A stretch of 18,211 bases of DNA, taken from the NCBI RefSeq assembly GCF_001949145.1, contig NW_019091902.1, positions 1 through 18,211 of the forward strand. The letters run 5' to 3'. Both the position numbers and the translations under genes were made by a program. Numbering within the stretch: the stretch's first letter is position 1; each line of letters starts with the position of its first letter. Of this stretch, positions 10,251-18,211 are shown one piece after another. Under the pieces are notes generated by a model. The model ran no database searches. It saw only the letters and a list, made by a program, of their open reading frames with translations, and was not told the origin of the DNA. The DNA comes from Acanthaster planci (lineage: Eukaryota; Echinodermata; Asteroidea; Valvatida; Acanthasteridae).

Positions 10251-10424
10251 CAGTTGCGCACCCAAAGGGCGGGGCTCAACCTCCTCCCCCACCCATCCCA
10301 CCAAGAGATTTTTCTTTTCTTTTCTTTTTAGAAAAACAAACCGGAAAGGGGGCTTGAGCATTATGGAGGTAAACTCGAGTTTGAGCCCCCCCCACTTCCC
10401 ACACAGATTCTGGGTGTGCCACTG
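10251..10424. mobile_element. 174-bp hAT-like MITE with 8-bp target-site duplication
   Basis: The left end CAGTTGCGCACCCA and the reverse complement of the right end, CAGTGGCACACCCA, match at 12 of 14 positions. The flanking octamers GTCATGGA (10243-10250) and GTCACGGA (10425-10432) match at 7 of 8, the length hAT transposases duplicate. GGCGGGGCTCAA and its mirrored GGGGGGGCTCAA form a subterminal inverted repeat. A TTTTC-rich tract and the palindrome AAACTCGAGTTT (10371-10382) lie inside. There is no transposase, so it is non-autonomous. Confidence 0.75.
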
Positions 10425-10432
10425 GTCACGGA

Positions 10433-11524
10433 ATATTGCCTCCCACGTGAAACGAGCCGGACTTTTTTGTGATTTCACACTTACCTTTGATCTACTTACC
10501 AAAGCAACGTTATCTATCTGCACCGGAGTTTATTTTACGAGTGCCTTGTAAAATTGGCCAGACTGAATTGAAAGCACTGCAGGTCAGTGGCAGTGTTTCA
10601 GGAGTGGGCTTTGTCTCCTCTGCAGTGGATCCAGAGGTGGAGCCCCCTTGGGGACAGACTCAATTTCTCCCATTTATTTTCTTTTGTACTCAACTGGTCA
10701 GTTAATAATACTGAAGACGAAAATTATCATTAAATGTCCGCTCGTTTTTGGAGTTCACCTTCAGTTTGGCGCCCCTTTTCCCCACATTTGTAAGTGCTGT
10801 AGGCCTACTCGACCCTGGTATTATTGCTGGATCACACGTAAAGATATCCCCAGATGATGTGACTACTTTTCAGAAATGTATGTGGGGTCCAAGTAAACAA
10901 TGAATTTAAAGACAATATCATTTATGAGTAATACAGTATTTTATTTTAAATCATACTGTTGATTAATGACGTTTAGCCTACTTACAATTTAACCGAACGA
11001 CGCAAAATCCCCAAGTTAATCAACCCAGTGTGCCAGTGTCGGAGGGTTAAAGTCCGAATGAGGTTTTCTATTGTCAGCTCCACAAGAATTGCATTACGGT
11101 AACTGTGTGCGTAAAAACGAAACACTTTGATTTTGTTACAACCAAGCCGATATTGTCCCTTTAATCAATACGATGTCAAGGGTGACCTCTTAAAATTAGC
11201 ATTTCTGTACATGAAACGAGCACATTTTACTCACCACGTGACAACTGTAACAATTGAAAGAATCCTTTCCACAAGCGACAGTGTGGATCGTGTGGTGTGC
11301 AGGGTACCCATGAAAAGTAAACGGCAATGCAAGTTGGGGCGAAATCTCATCTACGTCCAAAGGTTTGTATCTTCATTTTAACATTGTAAGAACTATATAA
11401 GTTCACCCTTTCAGTGTGCCTCACGGATAACAGCGATTTCTGCCGATGGCTGTTTCACCGTTTAACCCGGAACTGCGTTCAGAATTCGTGTAAACATGTA
11501 GCACATGTACATGTACAGTACTCT
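10433..11524. other. Intergenic DNA without recognised features
   Basis: No coding similarity found. A CAGTGGATCCAGAGG stretch at about 10621 resembles a hAT-type end, but no partner end was found. Confidence 0.4.
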
Positions 11525-11985
11525 GTGGGCCTGCAGACACAGGGGCCTTCCTTCATCTCAGCTCACAGTGGGCCTGCAGCGACACGGTATAGGCCTGCAG
11601 CGACACGGTAGGCCTGCAGCGACACAGTGGGCCTGCAGCGACACGGTAGGCCTGCAGCGACACAGTGGGCCTGCAGCGACACGGTAGGCCTGCAGCGACA
11701 CAGTGGGCCTGCAGCGACACGGTAGGCCTGCAGCGACACGGTAGGCCTGCAGTGCCACTGTGAGCCTGCAGTCACAGGGTGCCTTCGGAACCTGTGCGCC
11801 TTCATCTCACGGTGGGCCTGCAGTAACACAGTGGGCTTGCAGCGACGAAGGAGCCAGCATCGACACCGTGGGCCTGCAGCGGCGTAGTGGGCCTGCAATG
11901 ATGCGATGAGCCTGCAGACACAGGTTCCTTAGGACACAATGTGCCTTCTATGACAACTCACAGTGGGCCTGCAGCGACACAGCTT
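11525..11985 (+). repeat. 19-bp minisatellite with alternating unit variants
   Basis: The unit is GGCCTGCAGCGACACGGTA (A) or GGCCTGCAGCGACACAGTG (B). Units from 11592 to 11743 read A B A B A B A A with no other change, after a 21-bp A-like unit at 11571-11591. From 11744 the units decay and are mixed with longer pieces carrying GTGCCTTC and CATCTCACGGTG words. A similar longer piece sits on the left side at 11540-11570. Because 19 is not a multiple of three, both strands give open frames that are repeat artefacts. Confidence 0.93.
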
Positions 11986-11988
11986 TTT

Positions 11989-12197
11989 CCAAGGCGGTTT
12001 ACTTGGCCGTTAAACCCCGGCAGAGATCAGGCCGTACGCACTCAAACTGAGGCAAACGAGCTGCCACCCTCGTACGGTACAACAGTAGACCATAATGGAG
12101 CCCAGTACACCGACTTACAAACCGAACCTCCGCAGACACTTGTGCGTGTACATGTGCATTGTACATAACCCCACGTACGTACGTGCGTCAGCTGTCC
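11989..12197 (+). repeat. Dispersed GC-rich repeat, copy 2
   Basis: Same-orientation relative of 4611-4844, starting CCAAGGCGGTTTACTTGG and ending GCGTCAGCTGTCC. It begins within a few bases of the last minisatellite unit (CTGCAGCGACACAGC). The array may therefore belong to a longer form of this element, or the element inserted at the array edge. Confidence 0.75.
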
Positions 12198-12199
12198 GT

Positions 12200-13416
12200 A
12201 TCATTATATCGAGTTGAAAAACCGCCTTGTCGCGTCTGTATGTCCCGGGTTTAGGCCTAATGTTTTTCTTGACATTGACGAAAATGGGGGATCAGCGATA
12301 TGCGCTTATGCCATCATGAATAATTCAATGCAGTTCTAGAGCCAATCACATAAATCGTGCTTCCTGAAAAATATGAATTGTTCATTTTGGAAGACCAATC
12401 GTAAGCCTCTTTGATTACACATGTGACGCAGTATTGAATAAACATCCCCACACACGATCAAGTAGGCACACACGGTACACGGTTACCAGCTAGCTATAGC
12501 GTGCGATAGTACAGTGTAGTACATGTGAACACACGAGTTTGCTCTCCTGGGTTTCCTTTTATACAAATAAACAGCCCTTTCTCAGAATTGTTTCCAATGA
12601 AAAATTTTGGGTTCAAAATTTGAACAGAAAAACCTATAAAAAATGAGCAGCGCCTTTCCTTAATGATGTCACTGCGACAGCACTTACACCCAAACACTTG
12701 CCCAGAGAGGCATGGATAGTAAAACGGTTGCGAAAAGTGCTTTTCAATACGTCAAACATCAGAAGATTTGAAATAGTTTTAGTTATAAAGCTGAACAAAA
12801 AGAGTGTGATGGGGTTTTATAGGAATATTTCTTTATTTCTTGGTCACAATGATAAGTTGTAGTAAATTGCAAGCAAAACACCATGAGTATCGCTAGGAAA
12901 CTACTGTCGGGCATTTGTTTAGTATCTTCTATTATTATTCGTCTGACTTGGAAGCGATACCATCACGGAGCCCTTTGAAGTGCCCGGGTTGTACCTGCTT
13001 CTGTGTACTTCTTTCACACCTTCGGCAAGCATCCGCCCCCGCTGACCATCAACCACCCACAATTACATCAGCTCCCCTAAATTTATAGTCTATAAGAATG
13101 TTTCAGAACATCTTTAAAAACTGTGGAGGCTTTTAGGAGACCGATAAACAACAGCATTGTCAACAATAGCCTGTATTCTGAGGCTAGAGAAACATATTAC
13201 ATGTATTGACTATGGAGATGCATTAGCAATTATTAAAATTGAACTATGTCTTCTTTGCTGCTAAACGTTTGAAACTGAAATAAATGTAGGTTTGTGCGTG
13301 CCAACTAAGGTGAATAAAGAAAGTCAAAGTTCCACCAGTCCAGTTCAAACGTTTTAAGAAAATAGAAAACTACCACAATTTCAAGGGTATGAGAATTTAG
13401 CTGTACAAGCTGAATA
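12200..13416. other. Upstream flank of gene B
   Basis: About 1.2 kb that should contain the promoter and 5' UTR of gene B. No convincing TATA box, CpG-rich core or other regulatory element can be pointed to from sequence alone. Confidence 0.4.
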
Positions 13417-13440
13417 ATGTTTTACAGTGTTCTCGTGAAG
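13417..13440 (+). CDS. ADA: ADA gene B probable first coding exon (24 nt)
   Basis: ATG at 13417 opens eight codons, MFYSVLVK, ending at AAG before a strong GTGAGC donor. It joins in phase 0 to VELHIHLDG, where human ADA exon 1 also ends (after ...KPK). An in-frame TGA lies two codons upstream and an A sits at -3, both fitting a start. The intron is 102 nt. The peptide itself is not conserved, so an alternative upstream exon is possible. Confidence 0.5.
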
Positions 13441-16400
13441 GTGAGCTGATGTCTGCTAACACGACTATATTCTCACTAAGGTATAGCCAGGAGTTGAATA
13501 AACCAGCATTTCTTATATTTATATATATATTTGGATTTGTAGGTGGAGCTGCACATTCATCTGGATGGCGCAGTCAGACCATCTACTGTGTGGGACTTGG
13601 CAAAGTGAGTTATCTTATATTCCCAGTTCCTTCTTTGTCTCAGGAATGTGTTTGTTCCAACGAAAACCTTGTTCAGTGAATCAGATAAAGAACGGTATAC
13701 AGAGAGCACGTTTTGCTGACACGTACTTACTGGGTATAATGCTTCAACTGTCAAGAAATGTGTGACATTATAACGAACGGGTTTTTACATATTTCCTCTG
13801 ATGATTTTCTTCATTTCATGGTGCATTCAAAAGTAAAATTCCACCTTTGAAATGGAACGTATTTACTTCGGAATGTACTTCCATGTATTCAAAAAATGGT
13901 GAGAAAGAAACTCAAAGGATTGTTGATCAGTTAAATTTTCTTAAAGCTGCTCTGATCACAGTGGGGTAACTTTGGCAGTGCTTTTCTGCATTTAAAAGAA
14001 AGCGTGGAATCAGCGTGCCGGGTTCAACAGCTGAAGAGATGATACGTATTATACAAAACTTTGACATGGGAACCCTTCCGAAGGTTTTGGAGACGTTCAA
14101 GATTTTCTTACCTCCTTTGATGTAAGTGATTTTGCTTCATATGACCGTAGTAGGTTGGTATTGTCTGTTGCAGAGAATGCATTCCCAAGCTTATAGCACA
14201 ATTAAAGGGCCACGCAGGCATTGTGTTTTTTCATGCACCCCTTAAAAAGACCTTCCTGTCTCAGATAACTTTATATTATTGATATTTTTTCTTTTTTTAA
14301 CAGTATTTAAGGTTTTTATTTTCATGCCTATGAGTATTTTAATTTATATCAGCAAAACTGTGATCAGTGTTGTAGGACTCGATTCTGGACTCAGTCTTTG
14401 TTCCATTCTGAAACACACTTGGAATTTGTTATTATTTTATCTTATTATTTTTTTAGTTATTTATTTATTTCAATCAGACTTGCGCCTAAAGACCTGAGTC
14501 TGGCGCGAGTCTACTCAACATAAATGTTTTGTTATCCTTCAAGTTGGCACCCTTTCATGTTTACGTAAACATGCAAATATATGGAAAATGTACAATAAAA
14601 CCCCTGGATTGTTCCAAACCTAAAAAGAGTCCTTTCCTACAAAACCTTACCTGTGGTAAAAAAAGTGACTTCATGCCCTTATCCACCCGCTGGCGCCACG
14701 TTTATCTTAGATTCATTAACCGTATACATGTTGATATATAACAACATGTTTCCTAACTCTGTTTAGGTTATCCGTATGGAAAATATAAAAATATTTATAC
14801 TTGGTCTTATAATTATGCTGCAAATTGTAAGAAAGACAGTAGTGTAAAGGCATACGCTCGATTGATATTAAGTCTACAGCAGCAACTCGAACGCGCGTCA
14901 TGCTGCCCAGACACCCTGCTTCCATGTGAATGTTTTACAGCATCGGCGTCCGAATGCATTTTTTTCCTCTTCCATCAACAGAATTTCTTAATGTTAAACT
15001 TACAAACTCACGTAACGTTTATAACTCTCGGAAATAGCGTGCCTTGCAGACTTGATATTAGTTTTGAGCTTAACATTCAAACTACAGTATGCAATGGTAC
15101 TGAACTTGTCCCATAACTGTTCGAAAGCCTAGCGAGGCACATGTTGATCATGCGTTTAACATTTATGGTAACTATCCACAGGCTTCCAGTATTTCATTTC
15201 TCTAGTTTTACTATAATTAGTTTTGATGCCTATGAAGAATTTCGAAAATATTGCGTAAACGTTATGTTACCAATAGTTGCAGTCTCGTGCATGTGATAAC
15301 GACCCTTGCCTCTATCGGCTTCCAATACTCAGTTGATCTTAAACATAATTGCTGAAGACCGGCCATAGTTTTCCAGACAAAGAAGAACGGAATAGAGCAC
15401 AACAGACAATTCGTCGCTAGGAACCTTTGAAATAATAACTACACATCTTTTGTTTCCATCCTCCTAGCGGTGATAAAGAAGCTCTTCGCCGAATTTCTTA
15501 CGAAATTTGCGAGGACAAGGCCAAGGAAGGTGTCGTCTACTTTGAGGCTCGATTTAGCCCGCATCTTTTGGTGTACTCGGATCAGGAGGGTGGCCATGTT
15601 AAAGAGAAAGCGTTATCGACTCACGACGTGATGCGTAGCATCGTGGAGGGAATAGAACAAGGACAAAAAGACTTCAACGTCAAAGCGCGTCTTATCATAT
15701 GCACTGCCAGAGAGACCCCTGGCAAGTTTTCTTTTAATCATTCTGTAAGAAAAAAATTTATAAAACGAATAGTCTAGTACTAATTTAGTGACTCGAAAAA
15801 AATCCAAAAGGTGGGAGTGATCTCAGAGTTCATTTTTTAGCTTTTGAAAAATTTCCTTTTTCTTTCTTTTATCGAGACAGGATACACACTGTCATGATTT
15901 CAAGGGGAAAGATATCCCCATGTACATGCATGTACTTACATGGACCACTCTTTTCATTTCTGATCATCATGAGGAGTCATTTGTTCACTGTTTTATCTTG
16001 CCAAAATTTAATAATGAAGGGGTTCATTGGGGTTGGAATTGCTTTGGAGATGAGTTGAGATTCTTCATGTTTGCCATCAAACATAAACCTTTATTATTCG
16101 TCTATTCTTGATGTGAAATAACGCTGATAGTTTGATAGTATTATTTCGTTTTCATATTCAGCTTTGGCCTCAGAATGTCTTCATCTATGTCAGGAATTTC
16201 ATGAAATTGTTGTTGGCATTGATGTTGCCGGCTGCGGTGGTACAAACGAAATAGAACGCGAGGAATTTCACCGTGAAGTTGTCAGAGTTTTTCAGGTAAG
16301 TGGATAACATACGCAGCGCTGTGAGTAACAGCGTAATTACCAGGGGAAGGGGGAAACTTAACCCCTCCCCGCAGATGCCCCTCCCCTGGGCGCCACCACC

Positions 16401-17856
16401 ACCCCCCAAATCTGTGAATGCAGCTGCAACTTATTTTCTTGTGGTTCCCCTTTGAACAAATGTGTGCACCTCTCGTGAGTACCCCTCAGACATTTAGCCT
16501 TAGTTACGCCACTAGCAGTGAGGGTTGTTTGCGCGATGGGAGTTGTTTGGCAGTGCGATGAGAGTTTTTTGGCAGCGAGATGAGAGTTATTTGGCAGCGA
16601 GATGAATTGTTTGGCAGCACGATGAGAGTTGTTTGGCAGCGAGATGAATTGTTTGGCAGCACGATGAGAGTTGTTTGGCAGCGAGATGAGAGTTGTTTGG
16701 CAGCGAGATGAGTTGTTTGGCAGCGAGATGAGAGTTGTTTGGCAGCGAGATGAGAATTGTTTGGCAGCACGATGAGAGTTGTTTGGCGAGCATCTGTTCG
16801 TAAGGTTTCGTTGCTTTTGGGTTCAGCGTTGCAAAAATATTTCTACTGCTTTTATTATTCCTGCAGGAGGCTGAACGTTGTGGCATTCATCGCACTGCAC
16901 ATGCTGGTGAAGGTGGACCAGCCGGCAATGTGAAGATTGCCATAGAAGAACTGAAAGCTGAGAGAATAGGACATGGCTACCACGTCCTGGAAGATGATGA
17001 TATCTATCAGGTAGATCGTCAATGTCATATACAGGGTTTCCACATAAAATGTATACCGAGATAACAATTACTGTAAAGCAAAACTACTTTATATATGGGA
17101 AAGAGAAATATATCTGTAGAAAGGGCAGAGTGCCCTCTTTGGAGTGGTATACAGCTTGTGATGTTATTGACACAGATGAGTGAACAAACTAGACTGGTGT
17201 TAAGGGTACGAAATCGGCACTGTGACAAGTTTGCGTATGTGATTAACAAGGCTAGACCATGCAAGTGTCAGAATACCAAATGCCTTTCCTTTGAGAACTG
17301 TGAGAATTTGCATATTGTGAAAGTTTCCAACAGTTAACGAATCATGATATAAATGTTTTTGGACAAGTTACTTCGGTAAGGCCTGTTGGAACTTATAGAG
17401 CTGAATGCTGGACTCGGAACAGAGAGTTAAGATACTACAGGCGTTTTGCTGCTTAATGTAGTATTTATTTACATGTTTAAAAGAAGCATAAATGATCGTT
17501 GTAATTAAAAAAGTCGCCTTTTATGCGAATTTATATGAGTGTTAGTGTATGAGCGTTTCCTCGTTCTGTGCCCATGACCAGGAAAATCACTTTCCCGGTG
17601 ACATATTCTGTCTTGCTTTTACTTAGATGTCTACATAAGCGAATGACCGCTGTACGTTAGAATTGTGGCCGTTTCTAAATACCAGTAGGAAAAAGGTCAG
17701 AAAACATATAGGAGCTCAAAAATATCAAGGAGAGAATATACTTCTATCTTTTTTTCAGATGGTTAAAGATAAAGGCATCCACCTTGAAATCTGCCCAACA
17801 TCCAGCGTCTACACTGGGTCATGTGACTCGGACTTCACAAAACATCCTTGTGTCAG
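13417..17856 (+). CDS. ADA: Adenosine deaminase, gene B, 5' part (seven exons)
   Basis: The model is join(13417..13440, 13543..13604, 13999..14121, 15468..15721, 16162..16295, 16867..17010, 17759..17856), open to the right. It encodes 279 residues plus two bases, all junctions in frame. Zinc ligands and catalytic residues of the family are present: HIHLDG (His12 and His14 of the model), HAGE (His211, Glu214) and GHGYH (His235), equivalent to human His15, His17, His214, Glu217 and His238. The substrate-contact stretch IDVAG is present (human IDLAG, Asp181-Gly184), but the next residue is Cys where human has Asp. HLDG rather than HLNG argues for ADA over the ADAL paralogue, and no secretory signal suggests the secreted ADGF/ADA2 type. 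The remaining exons, with SLNTDDP and the C-terminus, lie beyond the window. Adding exons the size of gene A's would give about 353 residues; human ADA has 363. Exon 1 is the least certain part. Confidence 0.92.
13543..13604 (+). CDS. ADA: ADA gene B exon 2, zinc-binding HIHLDG
   Basis: Acceptor TTTGTAG before 13543, donor GTGAGT at 13605. It encodes VELHIHLDGAVRPSTVWDLA plus two bases of a Lys codon. Its 62-nt size equals human ADA exon 2 as I recall it. The HxH pair supplies two zinc ligands. Confidence 0.93.
13999..14121 (+). CDS. ADA: ADA gene B exon 3
   Basis: Acceptor TTAAAAG, donor GTAAGT at 14122. It encodes KKRGISVPGSTAEEMIR followed by LPKVLETFKIFLPPL, matching the human RRGIALP...LPDFLAKF region. 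The 123-nt length is as recalled for human exon 3. It exits in phase 2. Confidence 0.9.
14122..15467 (+). other. Intron 3 of gene B
   Basis: 1,346 nt, GT-AG. AT-rich, with T runs around 14280-14460. No repeat with defined ends and no coding similarity was seen. Confidence 0.6.
15468..15721 (+). CDS. ADA: ADA gene B exon 4, followed by a GC donor
   Basis: Acceptor CTCCTAG. It encodes AKEGVVYFEARFSPHLL and GQKDFNVKARLIICTARETP, typical ADA barrel strands. At 254 nt it corresponds to roughly two human exons. The exon ends CCTG before GCAAGT at 15722. Only this GC donor keeps frame, forming a split Ala codon with the next exon. Confidence 0.9.
16162..16295 (+). CDS. ADA: ADA gene B exon 5
   Basis: Acceptor CATATTCAG, donor GTAAGT at 16296. 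It encodes ASECLHLCQEF and then EIVVGIDVAGCGGTNEIE, the IDLAG substrate-contact strand of the family. Exits in phase 0. Confidence 0.9.
16326..16514. mobile_element. 189-bp hAT-like MITE in gene B intron 5
   Basis: The left end TAACAGCGTAATTA and the reverse complement of the right end, TAGTGGCGTAACTA, match at 10 of 14. The flanking octamers GCTGTGAG (16318-16325) and GCAGTGAG (16515-16522) match at 7 of 8. The GTGGCGTAACTA terminus is of a kind I recall from hAT elements. The inside is rich in C and G runs and contains no transposase. Confidence 0.6.
16523..16789 (+). repeat. 20/22-bp minisatellite in gene B intron 5
   Basis: About a dozen copies of GATGAGAGTTGTTTGGCAGCGA (22 bp) mixed with 20-bp forms lacking two bases and with CGAG/CACG variants. 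It starts where the duplicated octamer of the neighbouring hAT-like element ends and stops 77 nt before exon 6. Its reverse-strand open frames are repeat artefacts. Confidence 0.93.
16867..17010 (+). CDS. ADA: ADA gene B exon 6, HAGE and GHGYH motifs
   Basis: Acceptor TTCCTGCAG, donor GTAGAT at 17011. The 48 codons include GIHRTAHAGEGGPAGNVK and ERIGHGYHVLEDDDIYQ. These carry a zinc-binding His, the catalytic Glu and the catalytic His of the family. Confidence 0.94.
17011..17758 (+). other. Intron 6 of gene B
   Basis: 748 nt, GT-AG with a strong pyrimidine tract before 17759. No repeat or coding similarity was recognised; an open frame at about 17095-17337 has no family resemblance. Confidence 0.6.
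17759..17856 (+). CDS. ADA: ADA gene B exon 7, HLEICPTSS
   Basis: Acceptor TTTTTTTCAG, donor GTTATC at 17857. It encodes MVKDKGIHLEICPTSSVYTG and ends ...KHPCVR with two bases of a codon, the phase that gene A's exon at 1189 completes. Human ADA has NMHFEICPWSSYLTG here. Confidence 0.92.
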
Positions 17857-18211
17857 GTTATCATCGTTTTTGTTAAGAACGTGTTGATTTCGTCAATGAA
17901 TAACACAGCTTTTTATAGATAGTAATATATAATATTATCTTAATATTTCTTGACGCAAAAGGATGGTGGGCCCATTGGAGTAGTGAAATGCCCATTCCTG
18001 TTACATTCCACTCAGATGAAAAGATCAGCGAATACTTTCAGGGTTATCGTTCCAATGCAATTCTTTCTGCTAATGCCTTTTAATGGTGGTCATGGTAAAT
18101 CCCAGAAGGGAATATATTCCAAACTAGTCCGAGATGGTCCGTTTGATCACCCCCACCCCCACACACACAAGTGTGTATTTGCCTGCAACTGGGGACCCCC
18201 TATTGTTCCTC
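17857..18211 (+). other. Start of gene B intron 7, running off the window
   Basis: The expected SLNTDDP exon is not found before the right edge. A short C/CA-rich stretch lies at about 18148-18172. Confidence 0.6.

Noticed and set aside
10083-10551. Open frames of 101 and 146 codons on opposite strands
   Set aside because: Both cross the 174-bp MITE and owe their length to its C/G and TTTTC tracts; no family resemblance.
10615-10660. Second hAT-type end CAGTGGATCCAGAGG
   Set aside because: No matching inverted end or 8-bp duplication was found nearby.
11505-11898. Open frames on both strands with repeating peptides rich in AAGLPCRC or PAATR
   Set aside because: They are translations of the 19-bp minisatellite in shifting frames; no start context, no homology, and both strands are equally open.
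11525-11985. CRISPR-like array
   Set aside because: Units are directly adjacent with no spacers, in a eukaryotic context; it is a minisatellite.
13449-13765. Open frames of 66 to 76 codons overlapping gene B exon 2
   Set aside because: They run in other frames through exon 2 and its introns, while the exon itself encodes the zinc-binding ADA motif with proper splice sites.
15722-15728. GT donor at 15726 instead of the GC donor for gene B exon 4
   Set aside because: It shifts the next exon into a frame that stops within about 17 codons and loses the LASECLHLCQEF and IDVAG sequence.
16504-16886. Reverse-strand open frames with repeated AKQLSSRCQTT peptides
   Set aside because: Translations of the intronic 20/22-bp array on the strand opposite to ADA; repeat artefact.
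17095-17337. Open frame with several Cys residues inside gene B intron 6
   Set aside because: No recognised domain, lies between two well-supported in-frame exons, and lacks exon-like splice borders that preserve frame.
18148-18172. C/CA-rich tract as a microsatellite
   Set aside because: Too short and impure to be worth calling as a repeat locus.

Overview
This is eukaryotic, intron-bearing DNA with no bacterial operon structure. Split genes with consensus splice sites, tRNA-derived SINE heads, a Penelope-like element, a decayed LINE, hAT-like and fold-back MITEs and two minisatellites suggest an invertebrate animal genome, plausibly a marine deuterostome. The taxon is inferred from general character only; no species is identified.

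The only host gene recognised is adenosine deaminase (ADA), and it appears twice in the same orientation. Gene A enters from the left edge. Its penultimate coding exon (1189-1318) carries the SLNTDDP active-site motif and its terminal exon (7414-7506) ends in a TGA stop; a 6.1 kb intron separates them. Gene B starts about 5.9 kb downstream, with a probable 24-nt first exon at 13417-13440. It runs through exons at 13543-13604, 13999-14121, 15468-15721, 16162-16295, 16867-17010 and 17759-17856, then leaves the window before its own SLNTDDP exon. All junction phases are consistent, and gene B's last visible exon ends in the phase that gene A's first visible exon needs. One gene B intron (15722-16161) has a GC-AG boundary. 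The simplest reading is a head-to-tail ADA duplication with a period above about 16 kb. A mis-ordered assembly of a single locus would give the same pattern and must be excluded.

Region by region: 3-770 is the C-terminal part of a Penelope-like element (linker plus GIY-YIG endonuclease), broken by a frameshift. 962-1111 is a small fold-back element. Gene A's last intron (1319-7413) holds two tRNA-derived SINE heads, an inverted pair of 28-bp near-palindromes, copy 1 of a dispersed repeat of about 230 bp, a 319-bp fold-back MITE and a 5'-truncated, frame-shifted LINE reverse transcriptase. The intergenic stretch 7507-13416 holds a 174-bp hAT-like MITE with 8-bp target-site duplication, a 19-bp-unit minisatellite with alternating variants, and copy 2 of the dispersed repeat directly against that minisatellite. 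Inside gene B, the intron after exon 5 holds a 189-bp hAT-like MITE and, touching it, a 20/22-bp minisatellite.

ADA hydrolytically deaminates adenosine and deoxyadenosine to inosine and deoxyinosine in purine salvage. The visible parts of the two copies together contain every canonical zinc and catalytic residue. No other host protein-coding gene, functional tRNA, rRNA or CRISPR array could be supported.
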